Shown: positions 1 to 10,530 of the stretch, piece after piece
How the letters are laid out: each line of letters begins with the position of its first letter
Position numbering within the stretch: position 1 is the stretch's first letter
Assembly (NCBI GenBank): GCA_010909165.1
Contig: VJWM01000323.1
Location: forward strand, 1-64,000
Reading direction: 5' to 3'
Source of the DNA: Anthoceros angustus
Lineage: Eukaryota; Streptophyta; Anthocerotopsida; Anthocerotales; Anthocerotaceae
DNA: 64,000 bases
Notes under the pieces: model-generated
The model's database searches: none
What the model was told of the DNA's origin: nothing
What the model saw: the letters and a program-made list of their open reading frames with translations, nothing else
Program-made: the position numbers and the translations under genes

Positions 1-875
1 TAGTCAATACCGAATGGGTGGCTCCAATAGTGGTAGTACCTAAGAGGCGCGTGCAAAATCCGAGTTTGTCGATCGGAGAAGGTTGAATAAAGTCACCAAG
101 AAGGATCACTTTCCGCTACCCTTCATCGATAATATCCTCGGATCCGTCGCAGTGTAATGGCGATTCATTCCTAGACGGTACTGGGTATAATCACCGCACC
201 TTAGGGAGAGCGATTGGCCTCGACCGCTTTTACAACCGATCGGGGACATATGCTTACAAGCGCATTTGGGTTGACGGAGCACTGGTCCTTCATGCGAGCC
301 ATCGCCAAAATTTTCAAGGACTTCCTCCGCGACTTTATGGAAGTTTTCCGGACGACGTATTGGGGCGCAAGGACCATCCGCCGCACCGGAAGTGCTCGAG
401 CGCCGAGCCACGCAATTATGCCCGCATCAAAAGTGCTACCATGTCAAGGAATTCTGGGCATCGAATTTCAAGCCGAGGTATAGAAGTAGATCCGGACAAG
501 GTAAAGGTCATCGCCACCCTTAGAGCAATTAACAACGCTAAAAGGAACTCCGCGGTTCCCGGGAATGGTCGGGTATTATAGACGCTTGCTCCAAATTTCG
601 CCAAGCGGCTGCCCCACTAACGAGCTTGTTAAGGAAGGATCGTGGAGGGAATGGACGCAACGGGAGGAAGCATTCCACTTACGCACTACACGCAGCCCCC
701 ACGCTAAAAGGACCGGATGGAGTAAGAAGTTCCACGCTGATGTTTCAGCATTTGCAATTGGGTCACCCAGCCACGGATGAGAAGAAGAAGGATTTTCCGA
801 TCTACTATGCTGCGAGACAAGAGGAGTGGAAGCGTGTGGTGGAATCGCAGAAATTCCCAGAAGTAAAGTGAGGCG
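1..875 (+). pseudogene. Ty3/Gypsy reverse transcriptase-RNase H fragment, frameshifted
   Basis: Several frames of one strand together give a Ty3/Gypsy pol segment cut by the window edge. In order I read EWVAPIVVVPK (10-42), RRLNKVTKKDHFPLPFIDNI (about 76-135), a SFLDG-like stretch (about 150), an IFKDFLRDFMEVF helix (309-349), RGIEVDPDKVKVIA (473-514), then a MVGYYRR motif (565-585), and the RNase H part FHADVSAFAIG (about 731-763) and DEKKKDFPIYYAARQ (777-821). The frame changes at least five times and the FLDDV catalytic loop is damaged, so it cannot make an active enzyme. In the family this protein copies element RNA into DNA in cytoplasmic particles. Confidence in the family is high; exact ends are uncertain because only pol is visible. 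Confidence 0.85.
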
Positions 876-1189
876 TATATAGGTATCCGTATGCCCATAG
901 CCCCTAGGTCCGTGTCCGTGAAGCGACGACAGGCTCGGCGCGGGCGCTACGGCAGGGACCCGCCACATATCAACTGCCATCATGCGGTGGCCGAGTCTAC
1001 TACGGTGGTGGGTTTGGCAGGAGAAGGTGGGTAGTGAGCTCGGTAGGTCTAGAATCCATAGATTCGTAACACCTCGACACAACACCATTCCCTTGGATCG
1101 AATCTCAGGACTATAACGACATAGAGGGTAAATGTGGCCCTTTTGCCTTCGGATGCAAAACCCATTCCACACTCCGGAAAAGAAATGGG

Positions 1190-3625
1190 TCAAACGACCC
1201 TCTAAAAGGCGTATACACCGAAGGGCGGTAGGGTCGAGACCACGTACCAGAGGTCGCCACACTGAGGTTGAGCTAAGAGCAAACTAGCATGGTAGGTGTA
1301 TCACTGCTGCAGGTACTAAATCTCGCTAAAAAGGGAAAATTAGGATAGGGAGATATCCACTATATATGCTCACCAATAGGGAGATAAATAAATAGGATTA
1401 ATTAGAAGGTAATTCATTAGGGGTAGCAAATAGGATAGGGAAATAGGCAATTTAGGTAGGATTAGGTGTTTTAGAATGGTGAATCAAATCTAGGGCTGAG
1501 CAGCCTCTAGGTGGCAGTAATCCAAGGAGGGCAAAGTGCAGTTTCGGCAGCACCAACTCCCTCTTCGAACTGAGGCGCTTTCACAAGAGACTGAGGTGGA
1601 GCGTAAGAGGAAGAGGAGGAGAGGAGAGGAAAGCTGCCATCGCCCTTGCCATCGCCACCACGACCAAGACTGGGCGCACAAGGGAGCCAGGCGCGCGAGC
1701 TGAGGAGGAAGGAGCGAACCCTAGCTGTGGGTTGAGTTCAAAGACACGAGGAGAAGAATCGCGAGAGACGCCGAGGACGTGGAGAGTGACGAGCCCCGCC
1801 CGCCGGACGAATACCGCCGTGAGGCGCCGAGTGGGTGTAGCAGACCGCCGACTACGGGAGCAATGACACAAGGAGAGGCCTCAAGGACATTTACCGCCAC
1901 GCCCGGTCCGGGAAGAGGAATGGCTAAGCACCAAGGGCACTGGGCGCCTGACGAGAACTAACGTACGCTTGTGTCCTAGGTTGGGTTTTGTTGTCAGTGG
2001 CAAGGGGGTGAGAAGCTGGAAGTGAAGCTCTGAAAATTACCAACACTGGAAAGTGGGAAGTAATTCACTCCCCTAGACGCGCTTGGGTTGGAAAGGCGCC
2101 ATGCCTCGAGCAGGGAAGGGCAAGGGGAAGGAACCGCCTGCCAAGGGTTCCTCCTCGCGAGGAGAAAAGGGAAAGAAGGCGGAAGCGGAGGCTGCACCGC
2201 CAGGGGGAGATGAACTTGTGATGCCCCGTCACGCTTTGCGGGCAGCTCAATCTGCGTGATTTGGTAGATTTCGCAATGGGCGTGGAGAAAACATCCACTG
2301 ATGGGTGTATGGCCGCCAATGGGCCTAAACCAATAATTTGAATTGATTGAGGAGTGTTACATCAACCTCCATCAATCAGCAGCCCTTGCGGCTACGAGAG
2401 GAATGCTCGAATCGACCCACTGTTACACTGCTAGGAGCATCCGCATGTGTTTATGAAAGGTCGAGGAGGAGAGTTCGAATTGCTCCCTCGAGAGGACGAA
2501 TGGAGGGAAGAGGATTTCATGAAATTCCACACAGGAGGTCCTAGATATGATGGACGGAGGAGTGAAGGCCCACGCCAAGAATGGCTGGAAGACTAGAAAG
2601 ATAAGGAGCAAGTGGCGGCTCTTGCCAAATTGTGTTGGTGAATTACCAACGGACGCCTTATTTCAAAGACCAACTTCCTCCAGCTTTTGGAAGATTTCAT
2701 GAGAGCCAAGCCGGATTGGGGCACCATAATGCATGAGGCCTATATCCATCACAGGGAGAAACTTAGGCCAAATTGTGGATGAGGAGGGCCACACATAAGC
2801 ACCAAAGACTTATTTGGTGCATTTGTGGGAAACGGAGGGGCTCTTGACAAGCAAAGAGCTTGAGGATGCTTGGCATCCTTTTGAGATAATCCACCTCCAG
2901 CCAAGCTTAGAGCAGCCTTTGCCTTTTGCTCTAAGGAAGACCATGGGAGGCCAGACCTCCACAAGCACACCAGGTACCTGCGGGCAAGGAGCCTGATGGG
3001 GAGTCGGGCCGTGGAGGCCTGGCTGTGGATGAAGGAGCCGGGGGGTCCGGTGTCATACCCCCAGGAGCAGGAGATAGCGCGGTGGAGGGAGCAGCCCCAC
3101 CGGAGGAGATCAAGGGCGGAGTCCGACCCGCCGAGGAAGGGGGAGGGGTGAAAAGCTCCCTCACCCCACAAACAAGGGAAGAGCCCGGGCCAGGAGAGGA
3201 GACTAACGCAAAAAGGGGCCAGAGAAGTTAGTGGAAACATCGGCCAACAATTGGGGGAGGAAGACTCTTTAAGAATGCTCCATGATAGGCATGGACAAAC
3301 CAAACAGGAGGAAAGGAGCAAGGAGGATTCCAACTCAAGAGACAGCACCGATGGGAGGAAGAAAGGAAAGAATGAGGGTCAGACTACCATGGTAGGTAGT
3401 CAAACTACCCCGGTAGTCTGCCATAGGGTGCTGATGGAAGGAGCACCGCCAGATCGCGGAAGGTAGAAGCAAGGACGCCTGAGGGCGTGGCGGGGGCGCG
3501 ATTGCTGGATGATGAGAGGGATCAAGGCGCCGCCCCGCGAAGTAGGAGGAAGGGGCAGGATGGTACTTGCCCCACAAACCAGGAAGGCGACAAGACTCGG
3601 GAAGAGGTGGAACGAAAAGCCTAGG
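1190..3625 (+). repeat. Partial copy of long-LTR family 1
   Basis: This stretch matches, in opposite orientation, the 5' two thirds of the solo LTRs at 16842-21624 and 38376-43079. Shared landmarks are the GGTCAAA/GACCC block near 1190, the TATA-like 'cactatatatgctcacc' at about 1357, 'ctagggctg' near 1490, the ORF start at 2101, and the AGGAAGGGG block near 3550. The outer start (TGTGG) and the 3' third with the second TATA-like site are missing, so this is a truncated copy. Confidence 0.6.
2101..3625 (+). pseudogene. ORF inside long-LTR family 1 (broken copy)
   Basis: Starts with an ATG giving MPRAGKGKGKEPPAKG, a basic, Lys/Gly/Pro-rich N-terminus also seen (as MPREERQGKEP) at the same relative place in the two solo LTRs. 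Downstream the three copies share a region around 'NLELIEEC', an acidic LLSSKGRMEEE-like stretch, a LTSKELEDAWHPFE-like stretch (about 2842-2884), and a Gly/Glu-rich low-complexity tail. No enzymatic motif is seen. Stops and frameshifts interrupt it (for instance at about 2258 and 2340). I do not recognise the protein; it looks gag-like only in composition and position in a retroelement. Confidence 0.5.
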
Positions 3626-3967
3626 CACTCCTACTTTTTTGGATCAAAAGGATCAAACTAGAGCAAGCACAACGGGAGAGAATTGAAGTGAAGTGGAAGA
3701 GAATTGTCAAGATCTTGAGGCAATTTGTTGGAGAATGAGGAGTAGAGGGTGAAGCCAAGGAAGTAGCTTGAGGTTGCTGCACAAGCAATTGTTGATAGGC
3801 TGAGGCAAAGGCCGATTATTGGGACCACTACCAAGTTTGAGGGGAAGGCAAAGTAATTTGCCACATGTGTGGAAGAAGTGAGACATGGGCAGGTGCTCAT
3901 ATTGCTGAGATTTTGAAGTAAGGAGGACTGCTAGGTAGAGATGTGTGGCAAGGGTTGCTGCAGGAAG
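3626..3967. other. Retroelement sequence of unknown identity, partly repeated at 13339-13437
   Basis: No intact gene. Positions 3752-3840 (around 'gccaaggaagtagcttgagg') recur with small indels at 13339-13437, next to the end of the nested Gypsy. The plus strand also shows a CHMCG-type Cys pair near 3860. The last five bases, GGAAG, are the target-site duplication of the Copia element that follows. Confidence 0.4.
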
Positions 3968-4125
3968 TGCTAACGCGGAAGCGTGCTTACAAATGAAAAG
4001 CATTAATTAATAAATGGCATGAGATGTCTCTTTAAATACAAAAATTTGGTGTCTCTTGAGTTAACTACCTAACTAGAGTATATTCAATATGAGATAAGCT
4101 ATGTTAGGGTTTCTTACTCCTAACA
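3968..4125 (-). repeat. Copia 3' LTR (158 bp)
   Basis: Begins TGTTAGGAGTAAG and ends CGCGTTAGCA on the minus strand. It differs from the 5' LTR by three transitions (at about 4005, 4031 and 4085). Very short for a Copia LTR, and AT-rich compared with the interior. Confidence 0.93.
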
Positions 4126-4137
4126 CTCCCACTAAAC
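4126..4137 (-). other. Polypurine tract of the Copia element
   Basis: Minus strand GTTTAGTGGGAG ends exactly at the 3' LTR start (TGTTAGG). Position and purine content are those of the plus-strand primer of LTR retrotransposons. Confidence 0.75.
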
Positions 4138-5012
4138 CTTACATGGCTTATGAATACATAACCATAAACTGACGTAAAGGGCATCATTGAACTTCATTAC
4201 CCTCCAGCTACTCTACACGCAGATAAACACATGGAGCCCTCAGGCCTTCTTAAGTTGTGCATGCCTCGATGGGAGTGAGGTCGCGCAACACCAGATGAAG
4301 ACCGCCAGCACCGGGGTGAGCCGACGCCGCTGGAGGAACCACCGTGGGCGCCAAAGACCGCCCACGACTCCCAAGCCGTGACCAGCCGAGCAACACACCA
4401 GTGATCAACATTGAGCCCCCGGAAACCTCCAGAGCTTCAAGGCCAAGCATCACAAATCTGGATCCTGCACCCAATACAACTGACGAAGAGGACGAGGTGG
4501 CGAGCATCCCTCAACGCAGAGCCCGTGTGAGGACCTCCCACCGCCTCCTCGCTAGCCGACTCGTGGAAGAAGATTTGCAACGCCACGAGATGGAGAAATT
4601 GCTGGATGTGAAGAGAGCTGGCGGCTAGGCAGTCGAGCTCATGAAGAATCTGGAAAGAGTCACAGCGCCAGAGAAGCCTTTGACGACATAGAGGTGAACA
4701 GAGCGACAGGGGATCACGAGATGGCAGCTGCAGGCGCGCTGGTGAGCAGCTGCGGTCCTGTGGTGCTGCCCCACTCCAGAAGAAAGAAAGACCTAATATG
4801 CATGTGCTGCTTACGCTTAGATACTAGATTGTGCTTCATCCTCTAAGTAGCCATGTTTACAACCCTTGCTATGATCTGTGCAGGAAGGCTACAAACCCAG
4901 GGTGACACCACGTGAAGACTGAAGGTCTGAAGGAAAGGTTGTGATTAAAGCCTTCAAGGTGCAGACCTCCTTTTTTTTATGGTGTGCCAAACACTGTGAA
5001 GCTGAGAGCCTT
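4138..5012 (+). other. Spacer between Copia pol and 3' LTR with a short antisense ORF
   Basis: About 0.9 kb that carries no Copia pol domain. On the plus strand, against the element, an ORF at 4344-4628 gives a 94-residue, Arg/Glu-rich peptide (contains RRARVRTSHRLLASRLVEED) with a protein-like composition. No homologue recognised. It could be a fragment of another element rather than part of the Copia unit. Confidence 0.3.
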
Positions 5013-5039
5013 AGTCCTGTACAGTCAGTAGGGTATGAG

Positions 5040-5480
5040 CTAGGGATAGGCAAACTCTTGGAGCCCCAAAGCAGCCATGTGCTGAAAATGTTTACTTTTT
5101 GGAAGCCCTTTAGTAAAGATATCAGCTGTGTTTTCCTGTGTGTTCACATACTCTACCTTGACAATCCCACGCTCAGCTGTATCTCGAATGTAATGGTGAT
5201 ACAGCTCTATATGTTTGGTCCTGGCATGAAACCTAGGGTTTGCCACTAGAGCAATGGCACTCATATTGTCGCAGCAGCGTATGAGTTGGACCCGGTTCCG
5301 GCTAATCGACTCCAAAATTGCCTTCCCACTGCCTCGGGCAGCATCTCAGTGAGTGCTTTGTACTCGGCTTCAGTCGAGGAAAGAGCCAAGGAAGTCTGCT
5401 TTTACGCCTTCAAATGATGGTGCTGAGCAGAAAACAATACGCAGATGTTCTTCCTCGTGTCAGATCCGAGGCCCGGCACA
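5040..5480 (-). pseudogene. Copia RNase H, C-terminal pol
   Basis: Minus-strand reading gives RVQLIRCCDNMSAIALVANP, then RFHARTKHIELYHHYIRD, then VKVEYVNTQENTADIFTKGL, ending at a stop at 5040. These are the signature blocks of plant Copia RNase H (the D-N-x-A-I-x-L motif, the H-x-R-T-K-H-I block and the ADIFTK block). RNase H removes the RNA template during reverse transcription. The N-terminal half (5318-5480) is in other frames with stops, so the domain is broken. Confidence 0.85.
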
Positions 5481-5569
5481 AGATAAGAGATAAGCTCTAA
5501 CCATATTCTAATCGCTGTATAGTGAAGGCCATAGGAAATGGTACCCTTAAGATACCTCAGATGCTACGA

Positions 5570-6600
5570 TCAAGGCCCAATGTGCACGCCTGTGCCTTTT
5601 AAAACTGGAAACCCGAGACAGTAACTAATATCGGGCCTTGTCCAATTGGCCAGAAAGATGAGACACCCATCGCTCAGAGGTAAGGGACAGCCCGATATCT
5701 CGGAATTCACCGCCGATCGAGGAGACATGGCACCGTGAGCTTTTCCACCTGCAGAGGGAGGGCTACAGATGAGCATCAAAGAAGGTGAAACGCTGAGAAT
5801 CTCCTTGATATATTTCGTTTGATGTAAAATGATCTGACCAAGTGTCCGCTTGCGCAGGATCTGGATACCCAGACAAAACTGCAAGTCCCCTTGATCCGTC
5901 ATTTCAAACTCTTGACGCAACATGTCCTTGACCTTTTCCAACTGCGCAGTGCTGTTGCTTAAGAGTACACAGTCGTGCAGTCGTCCACATAGAGTGCAAG
6001 GATGACAAATAACGAGCCAGCAGGAAGGTAAAAAACATTTGTATCCGCAGAGGATTGCAGGAAACCAAGTTTGCGTAGATATTTCATAATCCGCTTATAC
6101 ACAGCCCTAGGGATCGCTTAAGGTCAGAGATGTTTCAAAAGCATACACCTTTCTTTTGGCGGCGAAGCGATAACCTTCCGTGGTCGCCCATGGCTGTGGT
6201 CTCTTCAAGGTCCCCATGCAAGAACGCGGTACACACATCCATCTGCTGAACCTCTAGATCATACTCTGCTACCATAGCCAAAAGAATCCGGACAGAGGGA
6301 GGCTTAACAACAGGTGAGAAGGTGTTCATATTCATATGAATGATCGAAACCACGAGCAACTGAAGCGATATTCAGCAATCGTGCCATCAGCTTTCAACTT
6401 AGTTTTAAACACCCACTTGCAGCTTATGGGCTTTCTGCCTTCAGGTAAATCTACCAGCTCCCAAGTGTTGCTCTTTATCAAAGAGGAATACTCATCATCT
6501 ATAGACTTTCTCCAGTGTATGCCATCAGGACCATTGATGGCTTCCTCATACGTTTGTGGGTCAGGACGAACGTCTGGTACAGAAAGATCTGCTACATGAG
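5570..6600 (-). pseudogene. Copia reverse transcriptase, frameshifted
   Basis: Pieces in order on the minus strand: a W-x-L-V-x-L-P-x-G-x-K-P-type N-terminus near 6400-6480; FSPVVKPPSVRILLAMVAEY and QQMDVCTAFLHGDLEE near 6210-6325 (first catalytic Asp region intact); then a damaged stretch near 5940-6130, where the DDC loop is expected and is only partly readable; then LRQEFEMTDQGDLQFCLGIQ, KRTLGQIILHQTKYIKEIL, and the WTRPDISY block near 5630. It is the Copia RT that sits between integrase and RNase H. Several frameshifts inactivate it. Confidence 0.85.
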
Positions 6601-7047
6601 CTTGGGCACCTCGACGAAAATCAATAGACTGATAAGGAGGTTCCAGCCAATTCTCACGAGAACGCCGCTCACGCGTGGGATAACGAGGTTCTCAAAGAAC
6701 CACCGCTCATCCGCGCATTCCCACGAAGATCTCAAGATCTCGATATATCCGCTACCATGAGATCCCGAATGGAACCTCGTGGAATCAATGAAAGGTGATC
6801 AAAGAATCCTTGATCCACATGAGGAGCAAGGCTTGGACATCGCATCTTCGTGTCCGGGCAGAGCGTCCTCGCCATCGAGTCCGGATAAACCATGGTTGCG
6901 AGTCGCTAAGTGGAATCTGATTCGCAGCAGGAGCAACCTGAGGAACTCCATCAAGTGAGCCAGAACTTATGTCCTCAGCATCAGATGTGTGAGAATCATC
7001 AGCTGCAGGTACCAGTATTGTTGTTCCAAAGAAGGTCTCGTTGGCCC
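6601..7047 (-). pseudogene. Copia linker between integrase and RT
   Basis: Minus-strand residues TTILVPAADDSHTSDAED and SLDGVPQVAPAANQIP fit the low-complexity acidic linker that follows the integrase in Copia polyproteins. A TRWRGRSART basic stretch follows. No catalytic motif expected here. Confidence 0.55.
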
Positions 7048-7850
7048 TCACGAGTCACCATGTACACCACGAGCCAAAACCACCTTTCGTGTTGCAGGCT
7101 CATACAACTTATATGCCTTTGATACCTCTGAATAGCCAAGAAAAAGCAAGGGCCGAGCCCTGTCATCTAACTTACGCCTTTTGCAGGGACGAAGCCATGT
7201 GGAGCCAAACACAAGATGGCCGTCGGGCTTCTTCTTCCGTAACGTTTCATACGGAGTTTTACGCAGGGAAGTAAGCACCTTTAAAATATAGGTCACGTAG
7301 TCAATGCTCACCAAGAATGTTTTGGTAGACCAGCCCGTCCAAGCATGCTCCTGGTCATACCCATGAGGGTCTGATTCTTGCGCTCGGCAACCCCGTTTTG
7401 TTGTTGTGTATAGGGAATAGCAAGCTGACGGATGATCCCATGAGCAGCAAACAGCACATCATACTGGTGACCAATAAATTCTCCACCATTGTCGGTGCGA
7501 AAGCACTTCACAAGATTGCCTGTCTGCCTTTGTACCATGGGAATCCATGTCTCTATGCACTCAAAAGCATCACTTTTGTGACGAAGAGGAAACACCCATG
7601 TATAGCGGGAGAAGTCGTCCGTCAAGGTGAGATAATACTCTGCTCCACCAAGGGACTTAACTTGAAGCTTTCCAGCTATGTCAGCATGGATGAGTTCCAA
7701 CACTGCCTGTGCCCTTTATGCCTGCTTGTTCTTAAAAGGGAGCTCCTTCTGCTTAGAGAGGACACAAGACTGACAGACTTGTAGCTGTTTGAAGCAGGAG
7801 GGCAGCTTCTCCCTATAACAATCTAAGGAAGACATGAGGTTCAATTTTTC
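7048..7850 (-). pseudogene. Copia integrase with pre-integrase zinc finger
   Basis: The best-preserved domain of this element. On the minus strand, the pre-integrase region reads QLQVCQSCVLSKQKELPFKN (about 7725-7790, C-x2-C). The catalytic core is a single open frame at 7308-7703: LIHADIAGKLQV (first Asp), YLTLTDDFSRYTWVFPL, CFRTDNGGEF (second Asp) and QQQNGVAERKN (Glu), so the DDE triad is present. After a frame change, 7048-7314 holds RPLLFLGYSEVSKAYKLYEP, the usual C-terminal block. Integrase joins element cDNA to host DNA. Frameshifts on both sides mean no full polyprotein is made. Confidence 0.9.
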
Positions 7851-7854
7851 CTTA

Positions 7855-8160
7855 TTAATATGCCCATGAGACTTGCTTCGGAGTTGTAGAGGCTACATGA
7901 ACAAAGAAGACGTGAATCACATATCTAATTGATAGTGTGTCATTCATGTCGGCCTCGCAACACACTTTCTGACCGATAGTCATACAGCAAGTGCCCTGTT
8001 CAAAAGAGAAACCATACTTTCGGCCTGGTCGCCTATCGCAGGGATTCTTTGACATATAGCAGGACATGAGGACATCCTCCAAGACAACTTGAGAACCATC
8101 GGCTGGGGTAAGAGTACCCATCTTGGCAGCCTATGCTCTAGAGTCCCCACATAAACCGAC
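7855..8160 (-). pseudogene. Copia protease/gag-pre-integrase remnant
   Basis: A minus-strand open stretch (7855-8121) lies just upstream of the pre-integrase finger, where Copia protease and its tail belong; I read TLTPADGSQVVLEDVLMSC, which resembles the substrate-fold strand region. No DSG active site is visible; it probably lay in the part displaced by the nested Gypsy. Confidence 0.45.
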
Positions 8161-8164
8161 CGGC

Positions 8165-9700
8165 TGGACTTCGATGAAAGGTCAGAGGATGACTGGAGGA
8201 GGAAGAGGAAGGCATGGAGCAAGATCCGCTCACGGGAGACCTTCTTGCGGGAGAGTGGAGGCGAGGGCCATAAGAAGTTGACCCTACGTCCGTAGGAGGT
8301 GTAGAGGGTGGCCCTACATCCGTAGGGATCACCAGGCTGCGGCAGACGCGGAGGTAATTGAAGAGGTTGGTGGTAGCTTGGAGGTGGGCTCATTGCTTGG
8401 GGAGACTTTCTTTAGAGGAGGACAGATTAATGCTTGTCAACCCAAAGAGGGTGTGTTGACTAGCTAGATAGGAATGTTGACAGAGCCATTAAGGCTCACA
8501 TAGGTGAAGTTTGCTAGAATTTTTACCCAAGATGCTTGGATGTCGAACTTAAAAGTCCGGCAGGATACACTAGAATAAGAAGGAGTGAGGCCAAGAGGGC
8601 GCGTGGGAGGAGGCTGTGAGGACCTCCCTATAAAAGGAGGGAGCTTGTGAAGTAAAATTATGGTCTTGCGCTCCCACTCGAGTCCTTTGCTCCTTGTGAA
8701 GGAAGTTCGTACCGCAAGCTAACGAAAGGCCGGGTAGAGAGGGAGTCGGAGTGCTTGGCGGAGAGCCTCGCCTTGCGGCGCCCGCAGTTGCTCCCTTGTG
8801 AATGGTTGCGTGAAATTGCTTTGCTTTGGGTGTGTGGCGATGCCCAAGGAACTCGGCTTGAGGGTAGACTACAGGAAAGACTCGGAGGTTCTCGCTGTCG
8901 GTGCAAACTCATAGCAACCCGCCCAAGGAAGAACTTGTTGGCTTGTAGGCGACCCTGCAGTGCCGTAAGGGCGAGCTAAAGTGAGCTTGAAGTAAGGTTA
9001 GATTAGGAGGATGAGGAGTTGAGTTGAGGTGAGTGTTGAGGAGAATGTGGAGCTGAATGTTGAGTAGAGGAGTAGGTAGAGATTAGGAGTAAGAAGAAGG
9101 CCCAAGTCGAGCCTAAGGGAGGGGTCCCAACCGCACCAAACCGAGACCGGAAGCGGGCTAAGGTCTCAAAATCACGGGTGGAGAAGTCGCTACCGTAGGG
9201 GGGTCCCTATGCGCGAGACGGTGGACCTCAGAGTGGGACCCACGATCGTAGGATGTCGTTGTAGGTCCAGGAGTGGTGATTCCCGAGCAAAGGCGGAGTG
9301 GCGCCCGCCGAGTTGGTGGTTGAGGTGTGCCAATTGTGGGAAGGCGGGGAAAGGAATAGTGGACGATCACGGGTGGTGAAGTCGCGTTGCAACGTAGGGG
9401 GTCCCTACGGCGTAGTCACCGACCTACCGCTGGGGTGTGGACCTATAGTCGAGGGTGTCGCTTGTAGGTCTGGAAGCGGTGATTGACGGAGCAGCACGGT
9501 GAGGCGTGGCTGCTGTCTGTGGAGTGAGTTGAAGTTGCTCCACCGTGTGAGGGAGCTTGGGGTGTGAAGAGGCGGTGGTTTGTGCCTTGGATGTTGGTGA
9601 CCGACAAACAAGAGTCTCATGGGACGAAACCTATTGTACTTAGCGATGGGATAAGTGTGGCCACTAGAGGGTGAATCTAAGCCCCGGGTTTTCCTCCACA
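8165..9700 (+). repeat. Long-LTR family 2, 3' part of a 5' LTR
   Basis: Shared with 21890-23639 with many small indels. A TATAAAA at 8629-8635, in 'ccctataaaagg', lies about 1.07 kb before the end, so this should be the promoter and the rest R-U5. Blocks such as 'ccctacgtccgtaggagg' lie upstream. It ends CCACA at 9700 just before a primer-binding site, which fixes the LTR end and orientation. Confidence 0.75.
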
Positions 9701-9720
9701 TTTTTGGCGCTGTCGGGACT
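9701..9720 (+). other. Gypsy primer-binding site
   Basis: Directly after the LTR end: TTTTTGGCGCTGTCGGGACT. The TGGCGC start followed by GTCGGGGA-like bases is typical of plant Ty3/Gypsy elements (Tat/Athila-type), complementary to a host tRNA 3' end. Confidence 0.7.
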
Positions 9721-9759
9721 CTTTGCTTTGGCAAGTCAGAGTGGAAGAGGCATGAACAT

Positions 9760-10530
9760 TGTTGAGAATCTCTAATCGGGGATGAGAAGAAGAAGTTTTA
9801 TTGCAGTATAGAGAGGAGATCGCCTGATTTTTGCAAGTGGTGTGAGAGTTGCATGACGGTAGAGGAAGAAGTGAGGAGAGAACTCTTGCAAGAGGAAGCT
9901 ACATGTGCTAACATTTTCAAGGGTTCCGTTGAGGAAGAAGAGGTAGTTGTCTAAGAGGAGGAGAAGGTTGTGCTCACGGACAACAAGAGGAAGGAAGTTG
10001 TTGCCGAGGAGTTGCCGATCAAGGGTGAGGGTCAAGAACGAGCCACGTTAGTAATTTCCGAGGTACATCTTCCGCTCGCAAGAGAAGGACTTTTGGGATT
10101 GTCGAGCTCTTCTAGCTTGATTTTGTCGTCGGAGGAGGAAGGCAAGAGGGTGAGATTTGGCAAAGGAGAAGTTGGGGTATGAAATCTAACGGCTATTTCG
10201 CAAGGTCTTGATCGAATTATTGCCCAACTTGCTGCCCTTTCAACCTTGCTTGTTAGGAGGATCGAGGCGCTTGTGTGCCCAAGTCTGGTATAGTACATCC
10301 CGCTTGCAGCAGATTTGTTTACGCCAGACAGGTGGAATCTGGGAGGTGTGCCCGGTTTTGTGGACGCCCTTGACCATGATAGGAGGAAGCAGAGGTGGTG
10401 GGAGTCACCAACAGCCGCCAGTGATGTGAGATTTGGGGAGAAGAAACGAGATCACATGTTGGTCCTTGAGAACTCACAAGGAAGAGGGGGAGTCTTTGTA
10501 TGATTATGTAGAGGGATTTATGGTTACTTC
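9760..10530 (+). pseudogene. Gypsy gag-like region
   Basis: First reading region after the PBS. A broken frame contains a WCESC motif near 9838, an acidic Glu/Val-rich segment with VEEEEVVV near 9930, LSSSSSLILSSEEEGKRVRF near 10100-10150, and then FVDALDHDRRKQRWWES near 10357-10405. Position makes it gag; I see no standard zinc knuckle. Stops near 9951 and 10181 break it. Confidence 0.45.

Noticed and set aside
576-1262. 228-codon minus-strand frame
   Set aside because: It is antisense to the Gypsy RNase H fragment and LTR sequence, with shadow-frame composition.
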